Source: Planctomycetota bacterium
GTDB taxonomy: Bacteria > Planctomycetota > UBA8742 > UBA2392
NCBI GenBank assembly: GCA_019636195.1
Contig: JAHBYA010000012.1
Span: forward strand, 62,001 to 126,000
Length of the DNA stretch: 64,000 nucleotides
Direction of reading: 5' to 3'
The notes below the pieces were generated by a model. The model worked only from the letters and a program-made list of their open reading frames with translations. It ran no database searches and was not told the DNA's origin. Each line of letters begins with the position of its first letter. Positions within the stretch are counted from its first letter, which is position 1. The position numbers and the translations under genes were made by a program. This document shows, piece after piece, positions 43,108 through 55,200 of the stretch.

Positions 43108-45009
43108 CTACCACACGTCCGCAATCAGCACAGCCAGCAATAGAGGAAGATACAGCAGCGAGGCAAAGAACACACCGCGCGTGGTCGCGCGCGTCTGGTG
43201 CTTCAGGTTGACCAGCCCCGCCGCCAGAAACGCCAGCCCAAGCGCCAGCGCGCCCCCCGCGTACATGCCGCCCGCCATGCCGACCAGCACGGGCAGAAAA
43301 CTGGTCACGATCAGCGCCACGCACCACAGCGCGATCTGGCCTGCAATGAACCGGCCGTCGCGGTCGGCCACGCTCAGCATCTTCATGCCGCCGCGTTCAT
43401 AGTCTTCACGGTACAGCCGCGCGATTGACCAGAAGTGCGGCAACTGCCAGACATAGAGAATCGCGAACAGCACAAACGCGTGCAGCGTAATTGTGCCCGT
43501 GGCAGCCGCCCACCCGATCACCGGCGGCAGCGCACCCGGCACGGCCCCGACCAGCGTATTGATCGTCGTGCGAGTTTTCAGCGGCGTGTAAACCCCTACA
43601 TAAATGGCCGCCGTCGCGAACGTCAGCAGCGCCGACAGCCAGTTCACCCACAGCAGCAGCGCCAGGCTACCGCCCAGCACGGTGACCGCGCCAAAGACCA
43701 GCGCGTGCGCGGGCGCCATGCGCCCCGCCGCCACCGGGCGGTCGCGGGTGCGTTCCATGCGCGCGTCGCGCTCGCGTTCAAGGTACTGGTTCAATGCCGC
43801 CACGCCCAGCGCCACGCAGGCCACGCCCAGCAACGCCACCGACATGTGCACCACGTTGGGCAACTCGCGCGTCGCCAGCAGATAACCAGAAGCAACCGTC
43901 ACCATCACTAGCGCCGAGAGCCGCGCCTTGGTCAGAACCCACAGGTCGCGCAGGCGCCGCCCCAGCGTGTACTCAAAGCCTGCGGCTGTGCTGGTCGCGC
44001 GCTCTTCTTGATTTGCCGGCAGCACCAGCCGGTGCAGCCACAGCGCCAGCACCGACGCTGACGCCAGAATCAGCGCGCCCAGCGTAACGTGTGCCGTACG
44101 CATCAGGGCCACAGGGCTGGCTGGGTCATGGCTGACCAGCTCGCCGGCGGTAAGCATCCAAGGCGTAATGCCCAGAAACACCTGAAACATCAGCATGACG
44201 CCCAGCGCGCCCCCCAGGCGGCGCAGCGGCGCAAAGCTGCCGTGGTGCCGGAACACCCGCAGCAAAAGCCACAAGATCGTCAGTGTCACCGTGCAGGCGC
44301 CAAAGACGTGCAACAGCACGTGCTCGCCAGTCTGGCGCACCAGCGTGCCCAACGCAAGCTGGCCGGTGATCAGCGCACAGGCCGCCAGCGCAAGGCGACG
44401 CGTGCCGCCTGCAGCCGGCGATTTCTGGCCGCTCCAGGCGGCGTGCCACCTCGGCGACGTCACGACCGCGATGCAGGCAAGACTGGCAAAGATCACCTGC
44501 GCGGTCACGCCGTGGATCATGGCCTTGACGGCCCGCCGCAACTCAACGTCATAGCCGCCGCCGGTTACGCTTAAAACGGTCTCACGGACATTCTCGTCAC
44601 TGACCACCAGCACCCGCAACCCGCCCAGCAACCCCTGCAGCGAAATCAGTGCAAGCGCAATCACGCCAAGCCAGCGGCGCCCGCCCCTCTCGCCCTTGTA
44701 CATCGCAACCGCCAGGCCGATGCCGGCGAAGCCGACAACCGTGCCGATCACGCGGTGGCCGTCTTCGTATGCCCTGCCGCCCTGGCTGGACCACCATGTG
44801 GTAATCCACTCCCAGAAGCGCCACGACCAGCCGGGATTGGTGTCACCAGCGCGAATGGTGGTGACCATGGCGCCGACGGCAATCATGAACAGCACCAACA
44901 GCACGCACGCTTGCGCCAGGCGGTAAGCGGCGGTCTGCCAACGGGAAAGCTGTACGGCCTCAGGCTTCACGGGCAAAAGAGTAGCGAGCGCACGGCAGTT
45001 TTCCACCAT
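43108..45009 (-). CDS. ctaAB: Fused heme A synthase / heme O synthase (CtaA-CtaB)
   Basis: A 633-residue, multi-pass membrane protein. The N-terminal half (to about 340) is a CtaA/COX15-type enzyme with four helix-borne histidines: EDGHRVIG, KAMIHGVTAQ, HVLLHVFGA and RTAHVTLGA. The C-terminal half is a UbiA-type farnesyltransferase: NQYLERERDARMERTRDRP cut to its key DxxMxRTxxRP, then LKTRTTINTLVGAVPGALPPVIGW and YEDY-like REDYERGGMKML. It makes heme O from protoheme and then heme A, the cofactor of the oxidase encoded divergently next door. ATG at 45009 was chosen; a GTG at 45057 is in frame but adds a poor N-tail. The fusion places both steps in one chain. Confidence 0.9.
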   Translation of the reverse strand: MVENCRALATLLPVKPEAVQLSRWQTAAYRLAQACVLLVLFMIAVGAMVTTIRAGDTNPGWSWRFWEWITTWWSSQGGRAYEDGHRVIGTVVGFAGIGLAVAMYKGERGGRRWLGVIALALISLQGLLGGLRVLVVSDENVRETVLSVTGGGYDVELRRAVKAMIHGVTAQVIFASLACIAVVTSPRWHAAWSGQKSPAAGGTRRLALAACALITGQLALGTLVRQTGEHVLLHVFGACTVTLTILWLLLRVFRHHGSFAPLRRLGGALGVMLMFQVFLGITPWMLTAGELVSHDPASPVALMRTAHVTLGALILASASVLALWLHRLVLPANQEERATSTAAGFEYTLGRRLRDLWVLTKARLSALVMVTVASGYLLATRELPNVVHMSVALLGVACVALGVAALNQYLERERDARMERTRDRPVAAGRMAPAHALVFGAVTVLGGSLALLLWVNWLSALLTFATAAIYVGVYTPLKTRTTINTLVGAVPGALPPVIGWAAATGTITLHAFVLFAILYVWQLPHFWSIARLYREDYERGGMKMLSVADRDGRFIAGQIALWCVALIVTSFLPVLVGMAGGMYAGGALALGLAFLAAGLVNLKHQTRATTRGVFFASLLYLPLLLAVLIADVW

Positions 45010-45110
45010 TACGCCGGGCTGTATGTGGAGAGTCCAAATCGGGCTGAAAGCGTCCACAATAGCGGGTCTGCGAGAAGTGTCTCACACTCATTCCGGGTCC
45101 GGGTACACCC

Positions 45111-45139
45111 TTCAAACGGCGCTTTCAAAATGCTAAAGC
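45111..45139 (+). promoter_or_regulatory. Weak candidate promoter of the sco-cox operon
   Basis: TTCAAA, 17 bp, then TAAAGC preceded by TGC (an extended -10). It lies 59 nt before the sco ATG in the 188-bp gap to the divergent ctaAB gene. Matches to consensus are partial. Confidence 0.25.
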
Positions 45140-45197
45140 AGCGCACGCGGCGGGGGCCGGCGGGCATCCGTCGCACGCAATTTGGAGAGTCGCGGCA

Positions 45198-46052
45198 ATG
45201 GCGCGCAAGCCTTACTACTGGCTGGTTTCCGGGGCAATCTTGATCGCCCTGTGTGCCGCACTGCCCGCGCAGACCAACAAGCGCCTTGAGTACGAGCTGC
45301 AGGGCGTAGAAGTCACGGAGCGCATCGGCGAGCGCATCCCGCTTGACCTGGCGTTTACGGACGACAACGGCCGCGGTGTCACGCTGGCCCAGTACTTCAA
45401 GGCCGGGCGGCCGGTGCTGATCACGCTGAACTACGCCGACTGCCCGCAGTTGTGCAGCCTGCAACTGACCGAGATGTCCAAGGCGCTGGCAAAGATGGAG
45501 TGGGTGCCGGGCAACGAGTTCGTGATGCTGACGATCAGCATCAATCCCGACGAAACATACGAGCGCGCCAAGCTTGCCAAGTTGCGCTATCTGGGTGCAC
45601 TCGGGAAAGCGGAAGCGGACAAGGGATGGCACTTTCTGGTGCACCAGGATGAGTCACACGTGAGGACACTGGCGCAAGCGCTCGGTTACAGTTACAAGTT
45701 CGACCCAAAGACAGGCGAGTGGCGGCACAAGTCGGCGGCGTTTGTGGTGACGGGCGAAGGCGTGATTTCGCACTACCTGCGCAGCCTCAGCTACGACGCG
45801 CGCGACGTGCAGAAGCGCCTGTCTGAAAGCGCGCAAGGCGTGCTTGGCCAGGCCAATGAAGATGAAACGGGCTTCGGGTTTAATTGCCTGACGCTCGAGT
45901 TCACGGACAACATGGGCCGCGCCTTCATGTACATGCGCATGGGTGGCATCGGCATTGTGGTGTTCCTGGTTTCGTTTGTGGGCTACTGGTGGATCTGGGA
46001 GTTGCGCAAGGCCCGGCGCGCGAAGCTGCAATTGAAAGCGGAAACAACCTGA
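45198..46052 (+). CDS. SCO1/SenC copper chaperone for cytochrome oxidase
   Basis: A 284-residue protein that delivers copper to the CuA site of subunit II. It has an N-terminal hydrophobic segment/signal, the copper motif CPQLC (Cys82, Cys86) in a thioredoxin fold, and the distal His in WRHKSAAFVV. An extra C-terminal TM helix (MGGIGIVVFLVSFVGYWWIW) anchors it; this end is longer than in the simplest SCO proteins. GGAG lies 10 nt upstream of the ATG. Its stop overlaps the coxB start (TGATG), and it opens the operon sco-coxB-coxA-coxC-coxD. Confidence 0.92.
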   Translation: MARKPYYWLVSGAILIALCAALPAQTNKRLEYELQGVEVTERIGERIPLDLAFTDDNGRGVTLAQYFKAGRPVLITLNYADCPQLCSLQLTEMSKALAKMEWVPGNEFVMLTISINPDETYERAKLAKLRYLGALGKAEADKGWHFLVHQDESHVRTLAQALGYSYKFDPKTGEWRHKSAAFVVTGEGVISHYLRSLSYDARDVQKRLSESAQGVLGQANEDETGFGFNCLTLEFTDNMGRAFMYMRMGGIGIVVFLVSFVGYWWIWELRKARRAKLQLKAETT

Positions 46053-47077
46053 TGAATTCGCTGCTTGGTCACATTGCTCTGCCGCTTGGCCGTTCCGGCT
46101 CGTTCTGGTTTCCGCCGCAGTCTTCGACGGTCGCGGCGGGCCATGACTTCGTTTACAACCTGATCCTGTGGCTGTGCATTATCTTCTTTGTCGCAATCTG
46201 CGGCGCGACCGCCTATTTCATGGTGGTGTATCGCAAGCGCCCCGGCCACAAAGAAGAAGTCACCAGCACCCACAACACCAAGCTGGAAGTTACGTGGTCC
46301 GTGGTACCGTTGGCGCTGCTGATGGTGGTGTTCGGCGTAAGCACCTACTGGTACATGGAAATGGTCACGCCGCCCGACGAAGAAGTGTATGAGCTGAATG
46401 TTACCGCCCAGAAGTGGCGCTGGACCTTCAAGTACAGCGGCGAAGCAGTCGGCGGCACCTACTACTGCAAGTACATGCACCTGATCAAGGACCGGCCGTA
46501 TCAGTCCATCATGACCGCGCCGGACAACGACGTCATCCACAGCATGTTCATCCCGGCGTTCCGCGTGAAGCAGGATTGCGTGCCGGGCCGCTACAACCGC
46601 CTCTGGTTCCGGCCCACGCAGACGCACATTGAAGCGGGCATGCCCGACGGCTTTGACCTGTTCTGCACCGAGTACTGCGGCGACAGCCACTCCAACATGA
46701 TCACCAAGGTGTTCGTGTACGAGACCGAAGCCGAGTGGGTGGCGGGCATCAAGAAAGACGGCGACCTGAAGGGCCTGAACCCTGAAGACCGCGGCGCGGC
46801 GATCTACGCGCAGTTCTGCTCAACCTGCCACAGCACCAAGGCCGGGCAGGACATGATCGGCCCGAGCTGGCACGGCATGTGGGGCAAAGAGCGCGATCTG
46901 GCGGACGGCACCAAGGTGACGTACGACGAAAACTACGTGCGCGAGTCAGTCCTTGAGCCCAACGCGAAGATCGCGGCGGGCTTTGCCAAGCCGTCGGCGA
47001 TGACGCCCTTCAACTGGGGGGCCGAGAACGACCTCTACTTTGAAGGCTTGATCGCCTACATGAAGACACTGAAGTAA
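46052..47077 (+). CDS. coxB: Cytochrome c oxidase subunit II with fused cytochrome c (caa3 type)
   Basis: A 341-residue protein. Two N-terminal TM helices are followed by a cupredoxin domain with the complete CuA set in [12 protein letters not shown] (Cys205, Cys209, His213, Met216), and an aromatic QKWRWTF. A C-terminal cytochrome c domain has CSTCH (256-260) and an AMTPF methionine ligand region. The fusion defines a caa3-type oxidase, which takes electrons through its own heme c. ATG overlaps the sco stop, indicating translational coupling. Electrons pass from heme c to CuA and then to subunit I. Confidence 0.96.
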   Translation: MNSLLGHIALPLGRSGSFWFPPQSSTVAAGHDFVYNLILWLCIIFFVAICGATAYFMVVYRKRPGHKEEVTSTHNTKLEVTWSVVPLALLMVVFGVSTYWYMEMVTPPDEEVYELNVTAQKWRWTFKYSGEAVGGTYYCKYMHLIKDRPYQSIMTAPDNDVIHSMFIPAFRVKQDCVPGRYNRLWFRPTQTHIEAGMPDGFDLFCTEYCGDSHSNMITKVFVYETEAEWVAGIKKDGDLKGLNPEDRGAAIYAQFCSTCHSTKAGQDMIGPSWHGMWGKERDLADGTKVTYDENYVRESVLEPNAKIAAGFAKPSAMTPFNWGAENDLYFEGLIAYMKTLK

Positions 47078-47105
47078 GCACAAGAGCCGCAACAAGGAAT
47101 ATGCA

Positions 47106-48844
<1,739 letters not shown>

Positions 48845-48845
<1 letters not shown>

Positions 48846-49576
48846 TGAGCACCGGAGTGGCCGACCACGAAACCAAGCACGACCTGCCCGCGCGCCCGCC
48901 CGAGCTGGCGATGCACTTTGACAACATGCACCAGCAGTTTCACTCGGGCAAGCTGGGCATGTGGCTTTTCCTGGGGCAGGAACTGCTGTTCTTCTGCGGC
49001 TTGTTCACAGCCTATGCCGTGTACCGCGGCAACCACCAGGAAATGTTCCACTACGTGCATTACTTCCTGGACTGGAAGCTGGGCGCGGTAAACACAGTGG
49101 TGCTGCTTGTAAGCTCGCTGACCGCCGCGTGGTCGGTGCGTGCAGCCATGCTGGAACAGCGCAAGGTATTAATCTTCACGCTGCTGGCGACGTTCATCTG
49201 CGCCGGCATATTCATGGTGGTCAAGTACTTCGAATACACCCACAAGCTGCACATCGGCGCGGTATGGGGCGGCGGCTTCAACGTTGCCGACGCCGACCTG
49301 CCCGCCGAGCTCGTGGCCAAGTACCCCGATATGACCGGCGCCAAGCTCAAAGAAATGGGCGCGGGCAGCTTCTTTGCCATCTACTTCTGCATGACCGGCC
49401 TGCACGGCCTGCACGTACTGGTGGGCATGGGGCTTTACATCTGGCTGCTGGTGCGGGCGCTGAAGGGCGATTTCAACCGTCGCTGGTACGGCGCGGTCGA
49501 TAACGTCGCGTTGTACTGGCACATCGTGGACATCATCTGGATCTTCCTGTTCCCGATGCTGTACCTGATCGGGTAG
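48845..49576 (+). CDS. coxC: Cytochrome c oxidase subunit III
   Basis: A 243-residue membrane protein with the subunit III pattern: HSGKLGMWLFLGQELLFFCGLF at the front and YFCMTGLHGLHVLVGMGLY with YWHIVDIIWIFLFPMLYL at the end. It has an insert of about 40 polar residues (HIGAVWGGGFNVADADLPAEL) between helices. The ATG overlaps the coxA stop. Subunit III stabilises the oxidase and its proton uptake; it has no redox centre. Confidence 0.95.
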
Positions 49577-49592
49577 TTGGGGGCAAGCAGAC

Positions 49593-49973
49593 ATGACTGA
49601 AGCTGCGCACGCACATCACGACCACCACCACGAGGGCCTGCCCGGCACCATCGGCCACGTCACGCCGCTAAAGACGCTGTTCAAGGTGCTGACAGCGCTG
49701 CTGGTTCTCACCGTCATCACCGTCGCGGTCGCGCAGTTTGATTTCGGGCGCCTGAACGTCGTGGGCGCGGTCGGCATCGCGTGCGTCAAGGCCAGCATCG
49801 TCTCGCTGTGGTTCATGCACCTGCGCTACGACAAGCGTTTCAACTTTTTCATCCTGGTCGGCTCGTTCGCGCTGGTTGCATGGATGATCGGGTACATCCT
49901 GTTCGATACCGTGCTGTACCAGCACAACATTCAAGAGTACAAGCGCGACCAGCAGGCGCCCGCAAAGCCGTAA
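49593..49973 (+). CDS. coxD: Cytochrome c oxidase subunit IV
   Basis: A 126-residue protein. The N-terminus is His-rich (AAHAHHDHHHEG), followed by three TM helices (FKVLTALLVLTVITVAVAQF; IACVKASIVSLWFMHLRYDK; ILVGSFALVAWMIGYILF). This is the bacterial subunit IV/CtaF pattern, including the VKAxIVxxxFMHL segment. It is the last oxidase gene, 16 nt after coxC. The His cluster may bind metal, but similar clusters occur in this family without known role. Confidence 0.9.
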   Translation: MTEAAHAHHDHHHEGLPGTIGHVTPLKTLFKVLTALLVLTVITVAVAQFDFGRLNVVGAVGIACVKASIVSLWFMHLRYDKRFNFFILVGSFALVAWMIGYILFDTVLYQHNIQEYKRDQQAPAKP

Positions 49974-49985
49974 GGCGAGGCATTC

Positions 49986-52298
49986 ATGCCGGAATTGTTC
50001 ATCGGCTTTGACAGGCTGGCGCAACCCGGCCCGGCGCCGGTTCACCTCAAGTCACATACTCTGCTGCGCCACGTCATGGCGCTGGGCAGCAGCGGCAGCG
50101 GCAAAACCGTCTTCTGCAAAGCCGTCACCGAAGAAGTCCTGCGCGCCGGCGTGCCCGCCATCTGCATTGACCCGCAAGGCGACCTGTGCAGCCTGGCGCT
50201 GCACCTGGACGACCCCGCATGGCTCGCCAACAAGGGCGTGGACCCTGAGTTCGCCCGGCTGTTGCAGCGCGAGATCGACCCCGTGATCTTCACGCCCGCC
50301 AGCCGCAAAGGCATCGCAATCAGCGCAGACCCGGTCAGCGCCGACCTTGATGACCTCGAAGCGCGCGACCGTGTGTACGCCATCACCGGCATCGCGACCA
50401 TGATTGTCAGCCTGCTCGGCTACGACCTCGACAGCGACGACGGCGCAGGGCTGGTGGCGGCCTTTGACAAGGCGTTGACCGGACTTGCCGGGCGCGAAAA
50501 GTTTCCGCGTGATCTGGGCGAGTTCACGCAATGGCTGGCGCGGCTGGACGACGCGGGCAAGAAAGAACTCGCAAGCCTGGTGGACCCGCGCAAGCTGGAC
50601 CAGGCCGCACAGAAACTCGCCCGGCTTGATGTCGGCGCGCGCCGCCTGCTGTTTCATGAGGGTTTGAGCCTTGATATCGACCTGCTGCTCGGCAACGGTG
50701 ACCGCAGCGCCAATGAGGGCAGGACTCGCCTGAGCGTGATCTACCTGAACAGCCTGCACACCCAGGAGGACAAAGAGTTCTTCGTGGCGGCGCTGACTGA
50801 GCGGCTGTACTCGTGGATGCTGCGCAACCCCAGCAGCGAGCCGCAAGCGCTGTTTTACATCGACGAAGTCGCCCCGTTTATCCCGCCGGTGCGCAAGCCG
50901 GCGTGCAAGCCGGCGCTGAGCCTGCTGTTCAAGCAGGCCCGCAAGTATGGCGTATGCTGCCTGATGGCAACGCAAAACCCCGCCGACGTGGACTACAAGG
51001 CAATGGCCCAATTCGGCACCTGGGCGCTGGGGCGCATGACCACGCGCCAGGACATGGCCAAGGTACAGCCGACCGTGAAGTCGCTCGACCCCGTGCACGT
51101 GGACGCGGTGATGCAGGAGTTGCCCGCGCTGAAGCCCGGGCAGTTCCTGCTGATCAGCCCGGATAACTTTGACCGCACGGTTCGCCTGCAAACCCGCTGG
51201 TTGCTGACAAAGCACGAGACGCTCGATGAAGACAAGATCGAGCACACGGTTGACTCGCTGCGGCTGTACGTTGAGCCGCCGGCAGACGGCGGCGAAGCGC
51301 CCGAGCCGCCGACCATGCGCGAGCGCTTTGACGCCCTGGAAGCTGAACTGAAGCAGCAGGCGCAACAGATGCCTGACGCCGACGAAGACAACGCTGACGA
51401 CGCAGAAGTTAGTGATGATGCGGCCCAAGAGCCGGAGTCGACGCCGACCAAGGCGGCACAGCCGAAGCCTGACAAGCCCGTGTCGGTGCTGGTGGCCTCA
51501 CCCCCGCCGGACCCTGAGGTCGAAGAGTCTGACAAGGTTCTGTGCAAGGCAGCGTCGATGGCGGCCAAGGATTTCGCAACCAGGACGGGCCTGGGCGAAG
51601 GCGCCGCGCGCGCGCGTCTGCGCCGGCTGGTAAGCGCCGGGCGCGCACGCGAGTACAAGGATGGCCGCGTGGTACGCTACTACAGCGTGGCGGGCGGCAT
51701 GCGGCCCGACCTTGGGCTTGAACGCAAGGTCAGCGCATTGATCTGCAAAGTCTCGGGCAACGACGTTGAGCGCAAGGCGCGCGAGTTGCGCGGTCGCAGC
51801 TCTTTCTTCGGCTTGCTGGGCGAAGACGAAGACCTGCAGAGCTTTGACATTGAGTACCGTCTTGTCCTGCAGCTCGGCTTTACTGAAAAAGTCACGCGCG
51901 CATTCTTCAAGCGGCTGTTCGGCTCAAGCCACGACGAGATGGTCGATTACATCTACCTGCACCCGTACAGCCTGCGCATTGTCGTGTACGACCCGGGCAA
52001 GGGCATCAGCCTGCATGACAAGCCCGGCGATTACGCCAGCCGCATCATCGACTTCGACGGCATGACGCAGCTTGAGGAGATCGAGCCCGCGCGCCTGAAG
52101 CTGCGCGAAAGCGACCTCAAGACCCGCAAGTCCGACGACGTCGTGAAGCAAAGCTTCAAGCAGCGCTTCAACGCCTCGCCAAAGTCGGTTAAGCCGGTTT
52201 TCCTGCCGGTCTGGAACCTGCACTTCGGCAGTCGCGGCCGCAGCGCCGAGCGCATGGTCTGCATCGACGCGCTGACCGGCAACCCGCTGGAATGGTGA
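49986..52298 (+). CDS. HerA/DUF87-like P-loop ATPase
   Basis: A 770-residue protein. Walker A is GSSGSGKT (Lys40) and Walker B is ALFYIDEVAPF, with a TQNPADVDYKAM stretch typical of HerA/VirB4-type motor ATPases. A Pro/Asp/Glu-rich linker (about 430-520) is followed by a winged-helix-like segment (MAAKDFATRTGLGEGAARARLRRL cut to its core) and a conserved-looking beta-rich C-terminus. These ATPases usually pump DNA or remodel it with a nuclease partner, but none (NurA) is adjacent. GAGG stands near the ATG, 12 nt after coxD, so it may be read through from the oxidase operon. The role is open. Confidence 0.82.
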   Translation: MPELFIGFDRLAQPGPAPVHLKSHTLLRHVMALGSSGSGKTVFCKAVTEEVLRAGVPAICIDPQGDLCSLALHLDDPAWLANKGVDPEFARLLQREIDPVIFTPASRKGIAISADPVSADLDDLEARDRVYAITGIATMIVSLLGYDLDSDDGAGLVAAFDKALTGLAGREKFPRDLGEFTQWLARLDDAGKKELASLVDPRKLDQAAQKLARLDVGARRLLFHEGLSLDIDLLLGNGDRSANEGRTRLSVIYLNSLHTQEDKEFFVAALTERLYSWMLRNPSSEPQALFYIDEVAPFIPPVRKPACKPALSLLFKQARKYGVCCLMATQNPADVDYKAMAQFGTWALGRMTTRQDMAKVQPTVKSLDPVHVDAVMQELPALKPGQFLLISPDNFDRTVRLQTRWLLTKHETLDEDKIEHTVDSLRLYVEPPADGGEAPEPPTMRERFDALEAELKQQAQQMPDADEDNADDAEVSDDAAQEPESTPTKAAQPKPDKPVSVLVASPPPDPEVEESDKVLCKAASMAAKDFATRTGLGEGAARARLRRLVSAGRAREYKDGRVVRYYSVAGGMRPDLGLERKVSALICKVSGNDVERKARELRGRSSFFGLLGEDEDLQSFDIEYRLVLQLGFTEKVTRAFFKRLFGSSHDEMVDYIYLHPYSLRIVVYDPGKGISLHDKPGDYASRIIDFDGMTQLEEIEPARLKLRESDLKTRKSDDVVKQSFKQRFNASPKSVKPVFLPVWNLHFGSRGRSAERMVCIDALTGNPLEW

Positions 52299-55200
52299 TT
52301 ACGGGTACAGCGGCGAGGGCAGCGTGCAGTTGTCCGGGCGCAGGCCCAGATACCCCTGCTTCAGCTTGATCTCATGCTCGGTGCTGCGCCATACCGGCAG
52401 ACCGGCCTCATCGAGGATCGGCTTGCCGTCAGCGCCGGTCTGCGGCACAAGCCGTCCGTTCTGCAGCAGGTAGCGGCGCACCTTCATGGTGTACTCGGCC
52501 CCGGCGGCTACGGCGCGCAACTGTGTGATCATTTCCATGGCGTCCTGCACCTTCACGCCGTTGACTTCAAACACCACGTCATTGGTGCGCAGGCCCGCGG
52601 CCCACGCCGGGCCTTCTTCATTGACGAAGCTGAGCACTACGACTTGCGTGCCCGCGCCGGGGTCAGCCGGCGGCGTCGCTGTGGAGTTTGCAATTGCCTC
52701 CAGCAATTGCGGCCAGCGCTCGTGGCTGTGCAGGGGCAGAAACAGGGGCTCGCGCTCGGCTTGCCGCTGGTCGCGATAGCCCGCCGCAGCCGCCGCGAAC
52801 AAGGCGTCAATGACCTGGTTGTGAAGCTGCTCGACCCGGGCGCGGCGCTGCTCAATGGACATGGCGTTGAACGCGGCAATCGCCTCGGTGGCGCTTTCAG
52901 GGCTGGCCCCGATGAGGTGCATGCGCGCAGCTGTGTACGCCGCCGCCATCCCGGCCAACGCGAGCGCGTGACGGTAATGATCTTCAGGAAACACGAATTG
53001 CGTGTCGCCTAGCCGGGCGCGCCCGGAAGCTTCCGCGTCAAAGGGCCGGTCAGCCCCAAGCAGCAGCATCACCAACCGCGACTCCGCAGTTGCAAGCTGG
53101 TACATGACGACGGGCTCAGCTCCGGCGCCCAGCTTCCGGCGCGCGGCGGCAAGCCAGCGCATGGCTTCGCGGCCGTCCTTGGCCAGGTTGCGGGGACGCG
53201 ACGCGTTGCGCATGTGGTAGTGCGCCAATGCGATCATCTGCGACGGTTGCTCAGGCTCGCGCCCGGCAAGGGCGGCGCCCTCGATCTCAAGCAGCGCCTG
53301 GCGCACGCCGAGGGTGCCCATGCCGATCGTGGGCCCCTGGCCGTCGAACGGCGCAAGCTCAAGGCCACGAACACACGCATGCCGCGCCTCTTCGTAACGG
53401 CCGAGCTCCACCAGCGTCATCGCCATCAGCGCAAAAGACCGGAAGTCCTGCGGGTTCAGCGTCACGACCGCGCGGAAGTCGGCGATCGCGCGCTCAAGGG
53501 TGAGCCTGCGCACTTCCTCGGCGTTGGAAGCATCGCTGCCGGAGACATTGGCCGCAACGTTGGCGCGGTCTTCCTGGTCCTGGCGCTTCAGGTACAGGAT
53601 GCCGCGGTAGTAAAACGCAAGCCATTCGGTCGGGTCGGCTTCCACTGACCGGGTTGCCGCCTCAATGCCCTCCGCCAGGCGGCCCAGCCCGTAATACGAC
53701 TGCGACATGAAGTTCCAGGCGCGCGCAGCCTTGGGGTTCAGGCGCGTGGCCTCAATGCCGTCGCTGATGCACCCGCTGAAATTGGTGTCGCGGCGCAGCA
53801 CGCAGCGCGCCGACCAGCCGCGCCAGTCGTCCGGCGCCTGCTCAACCACGCGGCTGTACTCGATTTCTGCGTCGGCAAAGCCGGCGCGGCCAAGGCCGCG
53901 CAAGAAGTCGCCCAGCATCAGCCGGTATTCGATGTTGCGGGGCTCAAGTTCAACGATGCGCAGGTAGTCGCGGCGCGCTTCCTCAACGCGGGCGCGCGTG
54001 AAGTAGATGCGAGCGCGGTGCACATACGCGCGCGGGTCGGTTTCGCGCAAGGCGATCGCGCGGGTCAGGTCGGCGATGACGGCTTCCCCGTCCATGTACA
54101 CGTTTCGCGCGTTCGCGCGGGCGATCAGCACGTCGTACGCGTCAGAGTCTTTGGCCAGCGCGCGCTCGAAGTCGGCCAGCGCTTCCTGCCTGCGGTCCGC
54201 GTCGGCGTGGCTCAGCCCGCGCAGCAGCAATGCCTCCACGCTGCCCTCGGACAGGTTCAGCGCCCGCGTGGCTGCCTCGGCGGCGCCCACGTGGTCGCCC
54301 TTGGCGCGGCGCATCCAGCCAAGGTCAATCCAGTCGCCCGCGCCTTGCGGGGCACGCAACCGCGATGGCAGGGGCAACCGCGCCAGTGCGTGCAGCACGG
54401 TGGCCGCGTAGTCGATGCCGCGTTTGCGCAGGTTCAATAGCAGCACGTCGGCGGCGTCAGGGCTGGCCGTGAAGCCCAGCGCCTCGCCGACCACAGCCAC
54501 GGCTTCGGGGGTGCTGACGCGGTCCAGAAAGCGCGCCAGCAGCGGCACCACGCGCGACGGCTGCTCAAGCTTGCCCAGCACGCGGCACGCAAGCTGCGCG
54601 GCGTGCACGTCGCTGCGCGACCACTCCGGGGCCGGGCGCGCGCCAAGGCGCTCCAGTTCCTTGGCCAGCAGGTCCACGGTCTGGGCCTCGCGGTACAGGC
54701 TCAGGCGCCGTGCGTACTCGTCCAGCGTAGGGGCGCCGGGGTCGCGACCCGCGCGCCCGATGCCGCTGCGCACGTCAAACAGCGCCTCGTCGATGCGCCG
54801 GGCGTGCAGCGCCAGCAGCGACTCGCGCATCACGTCAATCTCGGCGCGCTCGCGGCGGATGGTAGCCGCCGGCAGGCTGCTGCCCGCGATCAGGAACTCT
54901 GCCAGCGTGAAGTCGCCGTTGATGCGGGCCAGTCGCGCCGTGCCCAGGCGCAGCTCATTCAGGTCGTTGCGGCCCTGCGCAAGGTCGAGATGCCTGAAGG
55001 CTTCCGGCATCTCGGCGCCCGCCGGCCCGTCCAGCAGGTCCAGCAGCGACTGGCGTGCCGAAATGTAGCCCAGCAGGTTGCTCAACAGCACGCCGTTGCC
55101 CACCTGCTCATCGGCCGACAGCTCCAGCAGCTTGCGCGCGGGCGGCCCGACCAGCTCAGCGTCGTACCGGGACAGCCGCTGCTCAAGGTCCTGCAGCGCA

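Noticed and set aside
49593..49973. His-rich N-terminus of CoxD as a metallochaperone
   Set aside because: The rest is a normal subunit IV; His clusters are common in this family and no Cys accompany them.
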